Below are positions 45,672 through 63,600 of a DNA stretch of 64,000 nucleotides, piece after piece. Under the pieces are notes generated by a model. It made no database searches, had not been told where the DNA came from, and saw nothing but the letters and a program-made list of their open reading frames with translations. The stretch is from contig NC_092670.1 of NCBI RefSeq assembly GCF_964355755.1, positions 38,365,795 through 38,429,794 of the forward strand. The letters run 5' to 3'. This stretch comes from Antedon mediterranea. Taxonomy: Eukaryota; Echinodermata; Crinoidea; Comatulida; Antedonidae. The number at the start of each line of letters is the position of its first letter. The first letter of the stretch is position 1. Position numbers and translations under genes: made by a program.

Positions 45672-46437
45672 ACATTGCTGTGTATTAAATATAGGAAGTA
45701 TTGAGTGTACAGTACTTCCATTAGTGTGTATCTGTAAATCTACCATGACTTCTACGTCTAAGATTTTAGAATGCTCAGCAATACAGTATTTAGAATGGTT
45801 TTAATACAAAGTATATTGTGTGTTATTTTTTTTGATTATCCTATTTTTGCTGCAGTAGCTCCTAAACTAGTATTAATTTGTTGAAAAAATAAAATTGTGA
45901 TTTCAACCGTGACGGTGTACTTTCACGGAGCCTGGGCCACAAATTTTAGAATGAGTTTATATTATACTTGAATATAACAATGCTGGAGTAATTATACAAT
46001 ATGTATGCAATTGGAAAGTATCTGCTGGGCCAGGCCTAGAATATTTGATTTTGGAGGACAGTCCTTCGATCTTTACTGGTATAAATTACTGTAGGGATGG
46101 AATATGAAATATAGTACAGTGTTTGCAATAAATTTAAGTACCTTAAATTGTTTTGATACCAAATTTCATTTTCTATTATACAGCGCTTTCAAACTATTTC
46201 AAATCATCTTGGACATGAAACTAACATTTTTTTATTTGGCCTAAAAAAATCAAAGGGTGCATACAATTTGTAATTTGTTGTGTGTATAAATCATGATCTA
46301 TAAACAATTCAAAAGAAAATATTTAAAAAACAGCTTTCAAGAAAATGTATAAAGAGTAATCGAGAATATTATTAAAATTGTTGAGCATAAAACAAGTTTA
46401 ACTGCTAAAAATGGTGCTGTTAATGTTCCTAGAATAC

Positions 46438-46443
46438 AATAAA
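46438..46443 (+). promoter_or_regulatory. Candidate poly(A) signal of the small uncharacterised gene
   Basis: AATAAA followed by a T-rich stretch about 15 bp on; earlier hexamers at about 45887 and 46131 are alternatives. Confidence 0.4.
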
Positions 46444-46595
46444 GGTTCTCTTTTTTATACTTTTTTTTTCTTCCGTTAAAAAATACTTTTTAATAAATGT
46501 TTATATTCCCCATAATAATTTCATATTATACTGTTGTATATTTATATTTACTTACAGATTAATAATGGCCCAGATTTATAGTGGGTAAGTGCTCT

Positions 46596-46726
46596 TAAGC
46601 TCTGTCCACACTATCAAACTTGTTTGACAAAAAAGTGTGATATTTCCAAATATGGCAGTGATATGACATTATCATGTATGGGCACATTTTTTGTCACATA
46701 AAGTTTGATAGTGTAGACAGAGCTTT
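46596..46726 (+). mobile_element. M1 MITE, copy 22
   Basis: Full length with a short centre. Confidence 0.85.
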
Positions 46727-46961
46727 ACAAATGGTTGCTTACAATAAAAGGTGTTTCATATTCAAATGATGTGCTTTGCTCTAAACACTCTGTAACTAGT
46801 AGATTGATTACGTACTGCAGTAATGTAAAATAGGGTCACTTTCCCAAACTATGTCAACGTATAAGTGGTTTTACTTGATTGGTACCTGTACTATTATTTT
46901 ATATATGGGACTGTAGAACAAAACAATACATGTGTAAATATAGTATAGTAAAAATATATAT

Positions 46962-48742
46962 CAGGCCCGTATGCAGCATTTATAATGGGGGGGTGCGAGC
47001 GAAGCGAGCAACAATGGCTGGGGGCCAGGGGGCCGCCAAGGGCCCCCGGTCAGGGTCCAGGGGCCGAAGGCCCTGGAAAAATTTGCGTTATTTGACGTTC
47101 TAAAGACTGATGTAAGACTCTCTGTTGTGGCTTGGGCTAGTTGAACGATGGACACCAGAACTTAACGCTTTCATGATGAGGCCAACTCAGCAGGGGTGGC
47201 GCCAGGATCTTCCCGACGCGGGGGCTACATTCCCCGACGAGGGGGCTATGCGAGCGAAGCGAGCATCACTAGGCTGAGGGTCAGGGGCCGCCAAGGACCC
47301 CCGGTGGGGGTCCAGGGGGCGAAGCCCCGGAAGCAACGCGTTCTAGCGTCATTTGAGGTCTTTTTAATCAGATTTAGGGTAGCCATTTTTTCCATTTTTT
47401 ATAATGCATAAATAAAATACTGCGTGCAAAAAAACGATGCGCGATGACGGTTTCAATCCATATTTTTCAAGTTAAAAAATAAAAGTTCAAAGAAAATTTT
47501 GAAAAATAGAGTTGGAGGTCCTGGAAATTGGACTTATTTATACTTCAAAACATGAAAAAATATATATAAGTCCCTATCATGGGTTGTGACTGAGCTAAGA
47601 AATGTTTGAAAAATAGAGATGTTAGGTCCCGGAAAATGTACTTCTTGTTCTTCGAAATATGACCAGCTTTATTGTTGGGGCTGAGCTAAGAAAATGTTTA
47701 AAACTAGAGCTGCAGGTCTTCAAAAAATTGCATTTTATACTTTGGAAACATCAGGCCTAGAGGCTTAAAAAACGCAAGCGTAGACCTTTTTCAGTCGGGG
47801 AAAAAAGTTTATTCCTCCCAGGTGTATGCATGCGTACCATCTGGACTTCCGAGTGGTGAGAAATTCATGACATACAGGATATTGAAAATGTAATAACTAT
47901 AGCTATAATGTTGGCTAAGCGAAAATGGCATGTTTTTTTGTTTAGTAATGGATGAAAAATATATTTTAGGTGCCCCACGGTACAGAAGGTTACTTGTAAA
48001 TTAAAAAATTGGTGAACAAACGAACAATTAACATAATTCGTTTTTGCTGTAGTGTAGCGTACGTCGACGCAGTACACGACGTAACCGTCGGTAAACTTCG
48101 CCTGGAAAATAACACATTACACATTTTGGTCCCTGGATGAAACTTGATATCACGCGTCTCGACCCAACGTTGAACGATTCGTACAAAGGGATACCGCCAG
48201 ACAAGTGCGTACCTAGCTATTGTTTAGTAGTAAGTTAGATCGCTGGCAATAATGAATGCATATAAAGTGCATAATATCACTCTGACGTACTCTCACGGTC
48301 AATGAAACGTCGCGGTTTTCTAGGCGCTGAAGCTAGCTACGAAGTGAACGCGAACGCTTTTTACTGTATATTATATTCCCCGACAAAAAGTACACGTGTT
48401 CCCTGACGTTAAGTTGTCTGTATTTCTCCAGCAAACACTTTACCGCGTACCGCGTACATGAAGCGCTAAGCTATTGCTTGTCGTCACATGATCGACTGCG
48501 CATGTTTTACATCGAGTTTGTAGTCAGTTCAGATTCCGTAATTTAATTACCGGTATTTTTTCATTTTATATTAGCATATTTTTGTTTGTATACCATTGAT
48601 AATGTAAATTTTGTATATATATAATGATATTGTCTTTAGTTAAACAAGACAAGAAAAAATACCAACCGAGGAAATAGTGGACCTTTTGGGACTTGGGGGG
48701 GTGCGTCTGCACCCAACGCACCCCCCCCTGGATACGGGCCTG
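46962..48742. mobile_element. hAT-like element with CAGGCCCGTAT ends
   Basis: The left end CAGGCCCGTATGCAG and the right end (reverse complement CAGGCCCGTATCCAG) are inverted, and a GGGGGGGTGCG stretch lies inside both. The left part repeats the GCGAGCGAAGCGAGCAA and GGGGGCCAGGGGGC words seen in the hAT remnant at 38162. A nested end CAGGGGTGGCGCCAG begins at about 47192. No transposase reading frame. TATAT flanks both sides but no full 8 bp duplication. Confidence 0.55.
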
Positions 48743-48984
48743 TATATTGATCAGTAACAAGAAATATAATAATATATGCATTAATAAATGATATGGAATA
48801 AGTGTGTGATATACTCCCAATCCCAATATACTTATAAAAACTGTAGACATATGTACTGTACATTGTTATATGCATTTTAAACATTAAATTACACTGTGCT
48901 AAGAAATAAATTATATATAGTAATTGTAACCTGTAGGATGTACAAATAATGCAAGAAGTGTAAGTGAGGGTTAACTTCATTGTG

Positions 48985-49487
48985 CTCCATTCATCCTCCA
49001 GCTCCATTCATCCTCCAGCTCCATTCATCCTCCAGCTCCATTCATACTCCAGCTCCATTCATCCTCCAGCTCCATTCATCCTTTAGCTCCATTCATCCTC
49101 CAGTTCCATTCATCCTCCAGCTCCATTCATCCTCCATCTTCATTCATCCTCCAGCTCCATTCATACTCCAACTCCATTCATTCTCCAGCTCCATTTATCC
49201 TCCAGCTTCGTTCATCCTCCATCTCCATTCATACTCCAACTCCATTCATTCTCCAGCTCCATTCATCCTCCAGCTTCATTCATCCTCCATCTCCATTCAT
49301 CCTCCAGCTCCATTCATCCTCCAGCTCCATTCATCCTTTAGCTCCATTCATCCTCCAGCTCCATTCATCCTCCAGCTGCATTCATCCTCCAGCTCCATTC
49401 ATCCTCCTGTTCCATTCATCCTCCATCTTCATTCATCCTCCTGTTCCATTCATCCTCCAGCTCCATTCATCCTGCAGCTCCATTCAT
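48985..49487 (+). repeat. Minisatellite of 17 bp units, about 29 copies
   Basis: Unit CTCCATTCATCCTCCAG with point variants. Three units (51 bp) cycle the reading frame, so a 176-residue frame stays open with a 17-residue period containing SSIHPPAPFILQLH; this is very likely not a gene. A higher-order block including CATCTTCATTCATCC recurs at 49135, 49215 and 49425. Confidence 0.95.
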
Positions 49488-49876
49488 TGTATGATAAATC
49501 ACAGTTTTAAAAATTGTAATCCAATCTATAGAAAAAACATGGAGTAAACGGGGTCTTTAGGAAACAGATATACATGTGTGCTATTAACAAGCCTTATAAT
49601 GCAAGATACATTGTGTCCCTTTAATAGTTGAATAGGTCATTTCAATGCCACAATAGTTATTGATTGGTTGATCACTTTATTTCATAATCAACATTTCAGA
49701 TAGGCCCTATACAACAAACAATACAAAACGCAAAATCACTTTGGCAATTTAGTTTAAAGATAAAGTATTAAATCTGAAAAAGCCCATTGTCTGGAAGTTA
49801 TTTTGTTTAAAAATTTTTTTTTTTGTCTTTTCTATAAGAGAAATCGTCTTCTTTTAAGATATAAGTAATAGTTATT

Positions 49877-50108
49877 TGTCGTATTCAATTGGGACTTTTA
49901 CCGTTGAGTAATAGTACCAGCTACTTATTAATAACAAGAGTATTTTGAACGTTGAGATTGTTCTTAACGAAAGAACTTGCATGTTAAAGTTTTCTATTCG
50001 AATGATTTTCTTTTGAGCACAACCCGTTTACAATTTACAATTTGAATACAAGTCATACTCAACGAATCTTCATGTTGACAACGAAAGTTCCCAATCGAAT
50101 ACGACAAT
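49877..50108. mobile_element. Possible MITE with TTGTCGTATTC ends
   Basis: TTGTCGTATTCAATTGGGAC on the left is mirrored at 50108 on the other strand as TTGTCGTATTCGATTGGGAA. CTCAACG / CGTTGAG words are also inverted inside. 232 bp, no coding capacity. Confidence 0.5.
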
Positions 50109-51910
50109 TGGGTTGTAACCCCTATATCCTTTATATTTCAACATATCTGGTGTTGTTTGAACTGTCTATAATATCTGATAGAGTATTATTGTTATTAATC
50201 AAGTACAGTATAATTATTATGTAGATAATACAGTATAAAATACTGTAGTCAACCATGAGTCAGAACTGTGTTAACAAATTGAGTGAGTTGTTACGTTAAT
50301 CAAAATGTAGAGAATGGATTGCTGTATTTTAAATAATAAAATAAAAGAAATCATTTCTGTTCACTTGAGTTTTTGTAGTTGCTGTTATTATTATTAATAT
50401 TATTATTTTTTTTTTTCCATTTTTGTTATTATTTTTTATTATAATTATAATTATTATGATTATTATAGGGACTAAGTTTCGCGGTACTATACGTACCATT
50501 TATTTGTATCAACAACAAAAATAATATATATATATATACAGTATTTCTTTAACACGAAACGTATTTGATACAAAACGAGTATGCAATGAGCCGAAGCTCT
50601 TAAACACATTCCCTATAATACTGATATCTAATTAGCAAATAAAACAATTAAAGTACAAATAGAAATTTTCAGCAGGGAATTTACAACTCTTTGCTTTTAC
50701 GACACGACAACATAGCCTAGACTTCCAGTTTCTACTATTTGCCAAAATGCTTTTAAAGCATTGGCAAAGTCTAGGCATATTGTTTACAATTAAATTTCAA
50801 TTTTGCTTTTATTTCAAATGTACGTCCATGGTACAAACAAGCTACAAATACTATTGCAGCAAATTTAAATTGATAAATATACACACAAAAAAAATGATAT
50901 ATGCATGTATGTAAGTTTGTTTTGACTAACGAACATCTACAAGTTTTAGGTTATCATTTTTTAATAGCTATACATGTCTAGAAAATCGATATATTGATGA
51001 TATAGAGATGATGTGATATATAAACCGAGCTTTTCTTTGAGCGGTAAAGTTATTATTTTCAACTTTATAAATAAATAAATTCATTTTTTTTTTCATAAAA
51101 AGAACATTACAGGCGAAGAGTATTGGTTTATTTTCTGTTTTTTTTTTTTGTTTTAGTAATTCGCGAAACTTACCCCTCAATGATCACGGGAGTTTTTCGA
51201 TTTTATCTCGCATAGAATCGACTAGAATTGAATCGATCTCAATAATTTTGAAACAAAATTATATTGAAATATTCAACAGAGGGAGTCAGGGAAAAGTTAG
51301 CTTCAAGTGATCAATATTATACCGTGATTAAACTTCCTTGTTAACGTGTTTCCATGTGAATTGTCTAAAATCATAATGATAATTCTAATTAACTGTTGTC
51401 CCCCTCCTTTCTTCAAGAACAAAGACATTCACGGTCTACATCTGATCTTAATATAGTTAGTGAAAATTATTTTATTCTGACAAAATAATTGGCGTCAACG
51501 GTTTTCCAAATTGTGTTTGTCTTATTGGATATTAACTATCAATGCATACTGGGTAGTTAACATTTTAAAAATGATCATTAAATAATTATATAATAATATT
51601 ACGTGTTCGTATTGATACATTCAAAAAGAGAAAAAGGATTTTAACGGATTCATTTTAACTTGTAGGCCCCACTGGGCATGGTAAGTAATAATAATATTTA
51701 TTTAAACAGTGGCACACATACGTAGATGGTGCGTCCATACCAATTACAAAATTTAATATAAAAACAATGGAAAATAAAAACTGAAACTAAAATAAAACAT
51801 ATTTGAGATAACGACATAAAATTTGACTCGACCATGTATACCTCCATGACTCGACGCTATAGGCCTATATTAATATTTGATCGACTGTCTGATGTTTCAT
51901 AAAATCATAA

Positions 51911-52167
51911 TACCGCCCTCTTTAGCGATGTGGTCCATGCCAGCAGTGTAACAAGGCTGTGGTATATTAATGCGCTATATTTCACATTAGTTTTTATAAT
52001 ATTAAACTGTATTTTATATACTGAAGAATATAAAATCAAATGTGGTTTTATAGTTAAATATTTTGTATTATGTAAATTGATATGTAATTTTAAAATGTTC
52101 TATTTTATGGTATTCTACGAACTATTTTGCGGAAGCATTTATATCGTTTTTAAACGGGCGGTATAAA
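51911..52167. mobile_element. Possible short inverted-repeat element upstream of PABPC
   Basis: ATACCGCCCTCTTTA on the left and, on the other strand at the right, ATACCGCCCGTTTAA. 257 bp, AT-rich inside. It lies just before the presumed PABPC promoter. Confidence 0.4.
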
Positions 52168-52479
52168 GCAACCATGTGAGGCAAAAAGCCTTTCGTCCCT
52201 TACATTTTCTGGATTACGCTTCTCAAACGAGGCTTGTGAGCAAAAAAATTGCTTCACGACCCGTTAAAACATTTTGTTATTTGGTATTTCAAGCACAAAA
52301 AAAACAGTTGTAAGTTAAGTAAAACATTAACGATTTTTGAGTATCACAGCTATCAAAGGAGAGTCATATAGTAGCGAAATAACTGCCTGAAAAAAACCCC
52401 GTCAACCGTCCATATTGGAAGAATTCGTATTTCGTCAATTTCAACTTTGGGTCACGCAAATTATTTCGGTTTGTAATAA

Positions 52480-58220
<5,741 letters not shown>

Positions 58221-59020
58221 TGCTACAAGTATATCCGAGTTTTAAAAAAAAGAAAGAACTACTATACGACTCTCCTTTAATGATATAAAATAAGGAAAAA
58301 AAGCTAAAAAAATGGTAAAAGTAAATCATAAAAACGGTAAAAAATATCTTGAAAACAAACAACTGCCAAGTAACAAAACAGAGAAGCTATAATCACAAAA
58401 TGAATATGAAAGAAAATGGGACACACAAAAAAAAATGAAAAATAGGAAATCGGTGTTGAACACGCCAGTAGATGTTGATAAAAAAAACATGCTTAAATGC
58501 AGACTCTTAAGTAACTAAAAGCAATGCTATCTATGATAAAAAGAAATCACTTAAAAAAAACTATAAAATACATAAAAATAGAAAAATCTGTAGAAAAAAA
58601 ACCATAAAAATATTGCTTACTGAAACAAAGTAGGTATACATGTGACCTCGTTCATTTTTTGATGACAATACTTTTTTTACATTTAATAGACAAACAAAAA
58701 AATGAACTACAATATTTAATTTAATCATTCACCACGCCCAACTTATGTTAATAGACGTTGTTGTTGGTAAACATAAATTCACTATATAATTGTGGTTATT
58801 TAAATACAGCACAAACATTGTTTATTTGTTATGTGGTTTTTGACATTATTTCTTGCGTTCCTCATTGTAACACTAATTCTGTCTTGTGTGGAGAGATCTT
58901 AAATCTTGATGTATTGTGAATTATAAAAATGGTATATTTTTTTTGTACTAAGTCATTTACATGTGCTAATGTTGGGTGACATTATGTTGAAAATACAATA
59001 AAAAGCAAATCATACATATA
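58221..59020 (+). other. PABPC1: PABPC 3'UTR with A-rich tracts
   Basis: From 58238 to about 58630 the sense strand is strikingly A-rich, with a dozen or so A5-A9 runs separated by mixed sequence, such as AAAAAATGGTAAAAGTAAAT. It then becomes T-rich and ends near AATAAA (58997-59002). A-rich leader sequences are known PABP autoregulatory sites in mammals (5'UTR); here the analogous tract is 3'. Confidence 0.6.
58997..59002 (+). promoter_or_regulatory. PABPC1: Poly(A) signal of PABPC
   Basis: AATAAA about 780 bp after the stop codon, followed by a TG/T-rich stretch (TGTTTTTGGAGTTATTTGTT), the usual downstream element. Confidence 0.55.
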
Positions 59021-59158
59021 TATTAATGTTTTTGGAGTTATTTGTTTGGAATTCAGTGTTTTGCCAATGTCTAGCATGGAGGCTATCCGCACAGTCGACC
59101 GTGTATCTATACGTTACAGACAACTATACCATGATTGACCATCTGATAGAAAACTACA

Positions 59159-59257
59159 TTAAGCTCTGTCTACACTATCAAAGTTTGTGAAAACTACCAT
59201 GTTTGGGCACATCAAATAATTGTTGTTAAACTAGTTTGTTAGTGTAGACATAGCTTT
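59159..59257 (-). mobile_element. M1 MITE, copy 28
   Basis: Internally deleted, both ends present, downstream of PABPC. Confidence 0.8.
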
Positions 59258-59293
59258 ACACACATAGTCAACCATGCAAAAAAAATAATATAT

Positions 59294-59452
59294 TAAGCAT
59301 TGTCGACACTATCAAACTAGATTGCCAACAAAGTGTGATGTGGCCAAATATGGTGGTTATATGCCCAAATATGGTATATGACATCAACATGTCCATATAT
59401 AGGCACATCACATTTTTTGTCACATAAAGTTTGATAGTGTGGACATAGCTTT
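59294..59452 (+). mobile_element. M1 MITE, copy 29
   Basis: Full length, 37 bp after copy 28 and in opposite orientation. Confidence 0.8.
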
Positions 59453-60602
59453 ACAAGCATAGTTCATCGTGTAGAAAGTCCTTATTGTCATTTATGAACA
59501 CTAGTAATTGTCTGTTGGTGCATAATCAGGATTTTGATTTCCAACATTTATCATGAATAATTATTATTAATGGAGAAGTTCTATAAGTGCGCCAGGCATG
59601 CAGTAGCCATATTATTATATAGGCCTACCCTCTACTATAACAATACGTCTATTACACTATTATCAAAACGCACGTGAGTGTGACTGGGAATTCTTTGTCA
59701 CTAAAGAATGGTATTTGTGTTAAAGAGAATATTATTGCCTTCCTTTGAAATCTTATCCGAAGTAAAATCAGCTCATTAGTGACGGTAGGCCTACAGTTAA
59801 AAAAATTACAAACATCAACGGTAAATAAATATTCTCAGTATACCCCTCGGGTTCGAATCTCGAGTGCCAAACAATAGGCCTACTTAACTTGTTAGGAATT
59901 CAAATTTGAATACTTACGAAAATCATATAACGTTAGTTAATAACTTTTTTCTAAAAGCAATAACACATCACATGGTAAGACCTTTGTGGCCAGAGAGAGG
60001 CAGGATCGTGAACAATACCACATGAAGTTATCAACGTTTTTACGCGCGCGTCCCAATAATGCGTACTTCTCTCTCCCTCCGTCCGTACCGCGTATACTTC
60101 AACCTTTCCCTCCCAGCAGTGAAATGCACGTGTTTTTTTTGTAGTAGGCCTAAAAGCATCAGTCAGCATACAATACATTTATAAGAAGTCTACCTAATAA
60201 TATTATTTATTTACAAAAATAAATATTGAAGTGATATGCCTACTAAGTATACAAAAGTCATAAAAACATTTATAATCAGTTTAGTGAAATCATACATGTA
60301 TAATCAATATTAATCGATAAGAAATATTATATTTCATATTTGTATTGGGTCATTATAGGTATAGGCCTAGTAGGCCTATGACCACATTTAATTACAAACA
60401 AAATTACAGAACAAGTTTGTCTTCGTTTACATTTTGTGTGGTTCTTTATTTCTTTATTTCTTTATTTAAAACACTGCATTTTCCTAATTATCAAAATTAT
60501 AAGTAGGGGTGCTTAAAAACGAGAATTCATTATATCAAAGCGAGGCTTCCGATTTACATCAGGCCTCAAGGCTGCGTTTGCGCATTTAATAAAGCCACAC
60601 CT

Positions 60603-60610
60603 TGACGTCA
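60603..60610 (+). promoter_or_regulatory. cAMP-response element in the THAP-gene promoter
   Basis: Perfect palindrome TGACGTCA, 49 bp before the start codon. An AAAATGGTGGC stretch (YY1-like) follows at 60618 and supplies an out-of-frame upstream ATG. Confidence 0.45.
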
Positions 60611-60658
60611 TATGTAGAAAATGGTGGCAAAGAGAATTCGGGCGAAATGCAGTAAAAA

Positions 60659-63600
60659 ATGGTACACCAAAGATGTTGTATTCCGTGCTGCCGCAACGAT
60701 TCCAGGACCTGCGAGAAAGCTATTTCTTTTCATGGAATTCCGAAAGACCCTGTAATGCGAAAGAAATGGCTGCATAAAATAGATTTTACAGAAGACAGAG
60801 TAAGTTTATCGAAAGCCGCCTTAACTGTTTATCGTTTGATAGGCCTATTTATTAGCATAGGCCTTGCGCCTTTTAAATAGAAGAGGCCTATTCAATTTAA
60901 AGGTGTTGGCTTAGAATAGGCTAAGCGATCATCGCGAGCAGAGCGATAGAATTGTTTTTAAAACCTAGCACTATTTACTCTACTAAATACACTTGATGTG
61001 GAGTAGTTAGTTTACTATTTATATGAAAATTAATTCTTATTCGATAGTTCGGAAATAAAGATTGCATTCGAGTTAAAACACATGTTTTGATCCAATGTGT
61101 TTGGATATACCCGTGCAAACAGGTGGTGCCGTGTGTGATCGGCGGCGGAGACAGACCTACAATGTTTATTTGGCTTAGGCCTAGGTGGTATAAGTTGGCC
61201 TAAAGTATTTTCGGTTACATAAATTTTAATATTCGTTACTTTGATGTTTGTATTGCATATTGAGCATAAAAAACCATATTGAATTAATTAATATGGATCA
61301 CACCAGATGATAAGCTAGTAGTAGGCCTACTAGTAGAAAGGATATTTTTGGGAACAAAAATGTTTCAGTATATCATGCTAAAAAGATCACAAACTTTTTT
61401 AGTGTGGGAAATTATATATATAGATTGGTGATATTTTCAATTGATATTTGATGGTAATAAGTAAAAACTTTTAAACACAATTATTCAAACGCACCAACAA
61501 TAACATAATTGATATTGATCGGCTGGTAAATGCAACTTGGCTCATTCAATTATTTTAATTAGTCAAAGAAACATATGTTTTTGATTGTAGGCATTGTTTA
61601 AGTTACGATAAATAGATACAACAATAACATTTCATAGAAATACCAGTCTGAATGAATAAATTGTGGTGAGAATTTAAGTTAAATTTGGCTTGTATCTTGT
61701 AGTCTACTGTCTAAATCTATTTTTCACTATACAAATTTTAAGGTTTTTTTTTTTCAAGGCGTATTAATTTTTACCTTACACAAGTTTATTATTTAGAAAA
61801 TCTGCTTTTGAAAGAAGAATAATTATACTTATAATAGTCAAGTATGTTTTGTATTTGGCCATAGGCCCAGTGAATCAGTTCCCTGAAAAGTAGAAGACAA
61901 ATTATCACCTAATTGTACGAATCACATTTTTATATCAGAGTTATGAGGATTGGGTTTCGGTTATGCCTTATAATTGTTTGTTTAGGCCCCAGTTAACTCA
62001 TTGGGCCAAAAGAAGGGTTTCTGTACCTTCTCTATAGATAATTATAAAAAAATCACTTAATCTTTTGAGGTACCCCCTTCAAAACCATCACACTGTGACA
62101 CAAAAAAATTTGGGAAATTTGCTTACACATTATATTACCTCAGCATCCCCCTTCCCCACAATTGGGGGATGTTATTTTTATTCTCTTAAATAAGTATTGC
62201 AGCCATGGACCTAAAGACCATGGTACAGCTAAATAGATGAGATGTTTTATAAAAGGGAGACACAGGAAGTGTACTAACTTTGGAGGTCGAAATGGTTCAA
62301 TGAAATCTGTTTTGTGTTCTTCATACACTACAAACTAATGCTGTAGATAATACTAATCTTTTTAATGCACAATCATGAATGATGTCTTATATATACTGTT
62401 TTTTCCATTGTATACATTGTGTGTTTTTGTACTGTTTAAATGCTTTATTAAAAGCTTTATAAGCTAAAGCTTTTAATAAGCGAAGTCCTAAAATTCACTT
62501 TGAATGTATAAAAATGATTTGTATAGAAAAAAACTAACAGTGACGCAGACATACACCTTGTATTCAACTCAATTTTAGTCAAAACCAACATTCCTAATAC
62601 TGTTAGTCCACCCTCCACTTTTGTATTTTTGCTGTTTATGTAGTGTATAGTAACCTGTGTTATTAATTCTGCATTTAGATGCAATGCAAGTTCTTTTTTT
62701 AAACTAGACAATTTAATTTTAATTACCGGTACAAGAAACTAAACTAAAGCTCTACACTATCAAACTCTATGGCCCCCCCGGTAATTACCCCGTGGACAAC
62801 TACCTCCTGAACCTGGACAATACTCCGAGGGCAAATAATCTTTTAGGACAACTACCTCCGTAGGACAACTAACCCCTGGACAACTAACCCCTGGACAACT
62901 ACCCCCTGGACAATTACCCGCTAGGAACAATTACCCGCTAGGAACAATTACCTCCTGACAATTACCCCCCCCCCTCCTGGGTAATTACCCCGCGGACAAC
63001 TACCTCTGACACAATACTCCCCGTAGGACAACGACCTCCTGGACCTGGACAATACTCCGAGGGGGGTTGTTGTCCTAAGGGGGTTGTTGTCCTAAGGGGG
63101 TTGTTGTCCTAAGGGGGTTGTTGTCCTAAGGGGGTTGTTGTCCTAGAGGGGGTAGTTGTCCTAGAGGGGGTAGTTGTCCTAGAGGGGGTAGTTGTCCTAG
63201 GGGGGGTAGTTGTCCTAAGGGGGTAGTTGTCCTAAGGGGGTAGTTGTCCTAAGGGGGTAGTTGTCCTAAGGGGGTAGTTGTCCTAAGGGGATAGTTGTCC
63301 TAAGGGGGTAGTTGTCCTAAGGGGGTAGTTGTCCTAAGGGGGTAGTTGTCCTAAGGGGGTAGTTGTCCTAAGGGGGTAGTTGTCCTAAGGGGGTAGTTGT
63401 CCTAGGGGGTAGTTGTCCTAGGGGGTAGTTGTCCTAAGGGAGTAGTTGTCCTAGGGGGGTAGTTGTCCTAGGTGGGTAGTTGTCCTTGGGGGTAGTTGTC
63501 CTTGGGGGTAGTTGTCCTTGGGGGGTAGTTGTCTGGGTGGTAAACATCCGGGGGGGGGGGGTAACTGTCTAGGGGGTAGGTGTCCTAGAACCGCTTAATA

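Larger units (their letters stand above)
49488..52179. other. Gene-free interval upstream of PABPC
   Basis: AT-rich with ATT/TTA microsatellites (50385-50465). Inverted pairs occur at 49877/50108 and 51911/52160. No exon found. Confidence 0.5.
59021..60600. other. Intergenic interval between PABPC and the THAP gene
   Basis: Contains two M1 copies (59159 and 59294) and a CpG-containing stretch (60000-60130) with an open frame on the minus strand that resembles no known protein and has no splice support. No gene called. Confidence 0.5.

Noticed and set aside
48980-49510. 176-residue proline-rich frame
   Set aside because: 17 bp minisatellite; periodic reading explained by phase cycling.
59951-60178. 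75-residue open frame on the minus strand in CpG-containing DNA
   Set aside because: No recognisable domain, no splice or promoter context, and stops nearby in all frames.
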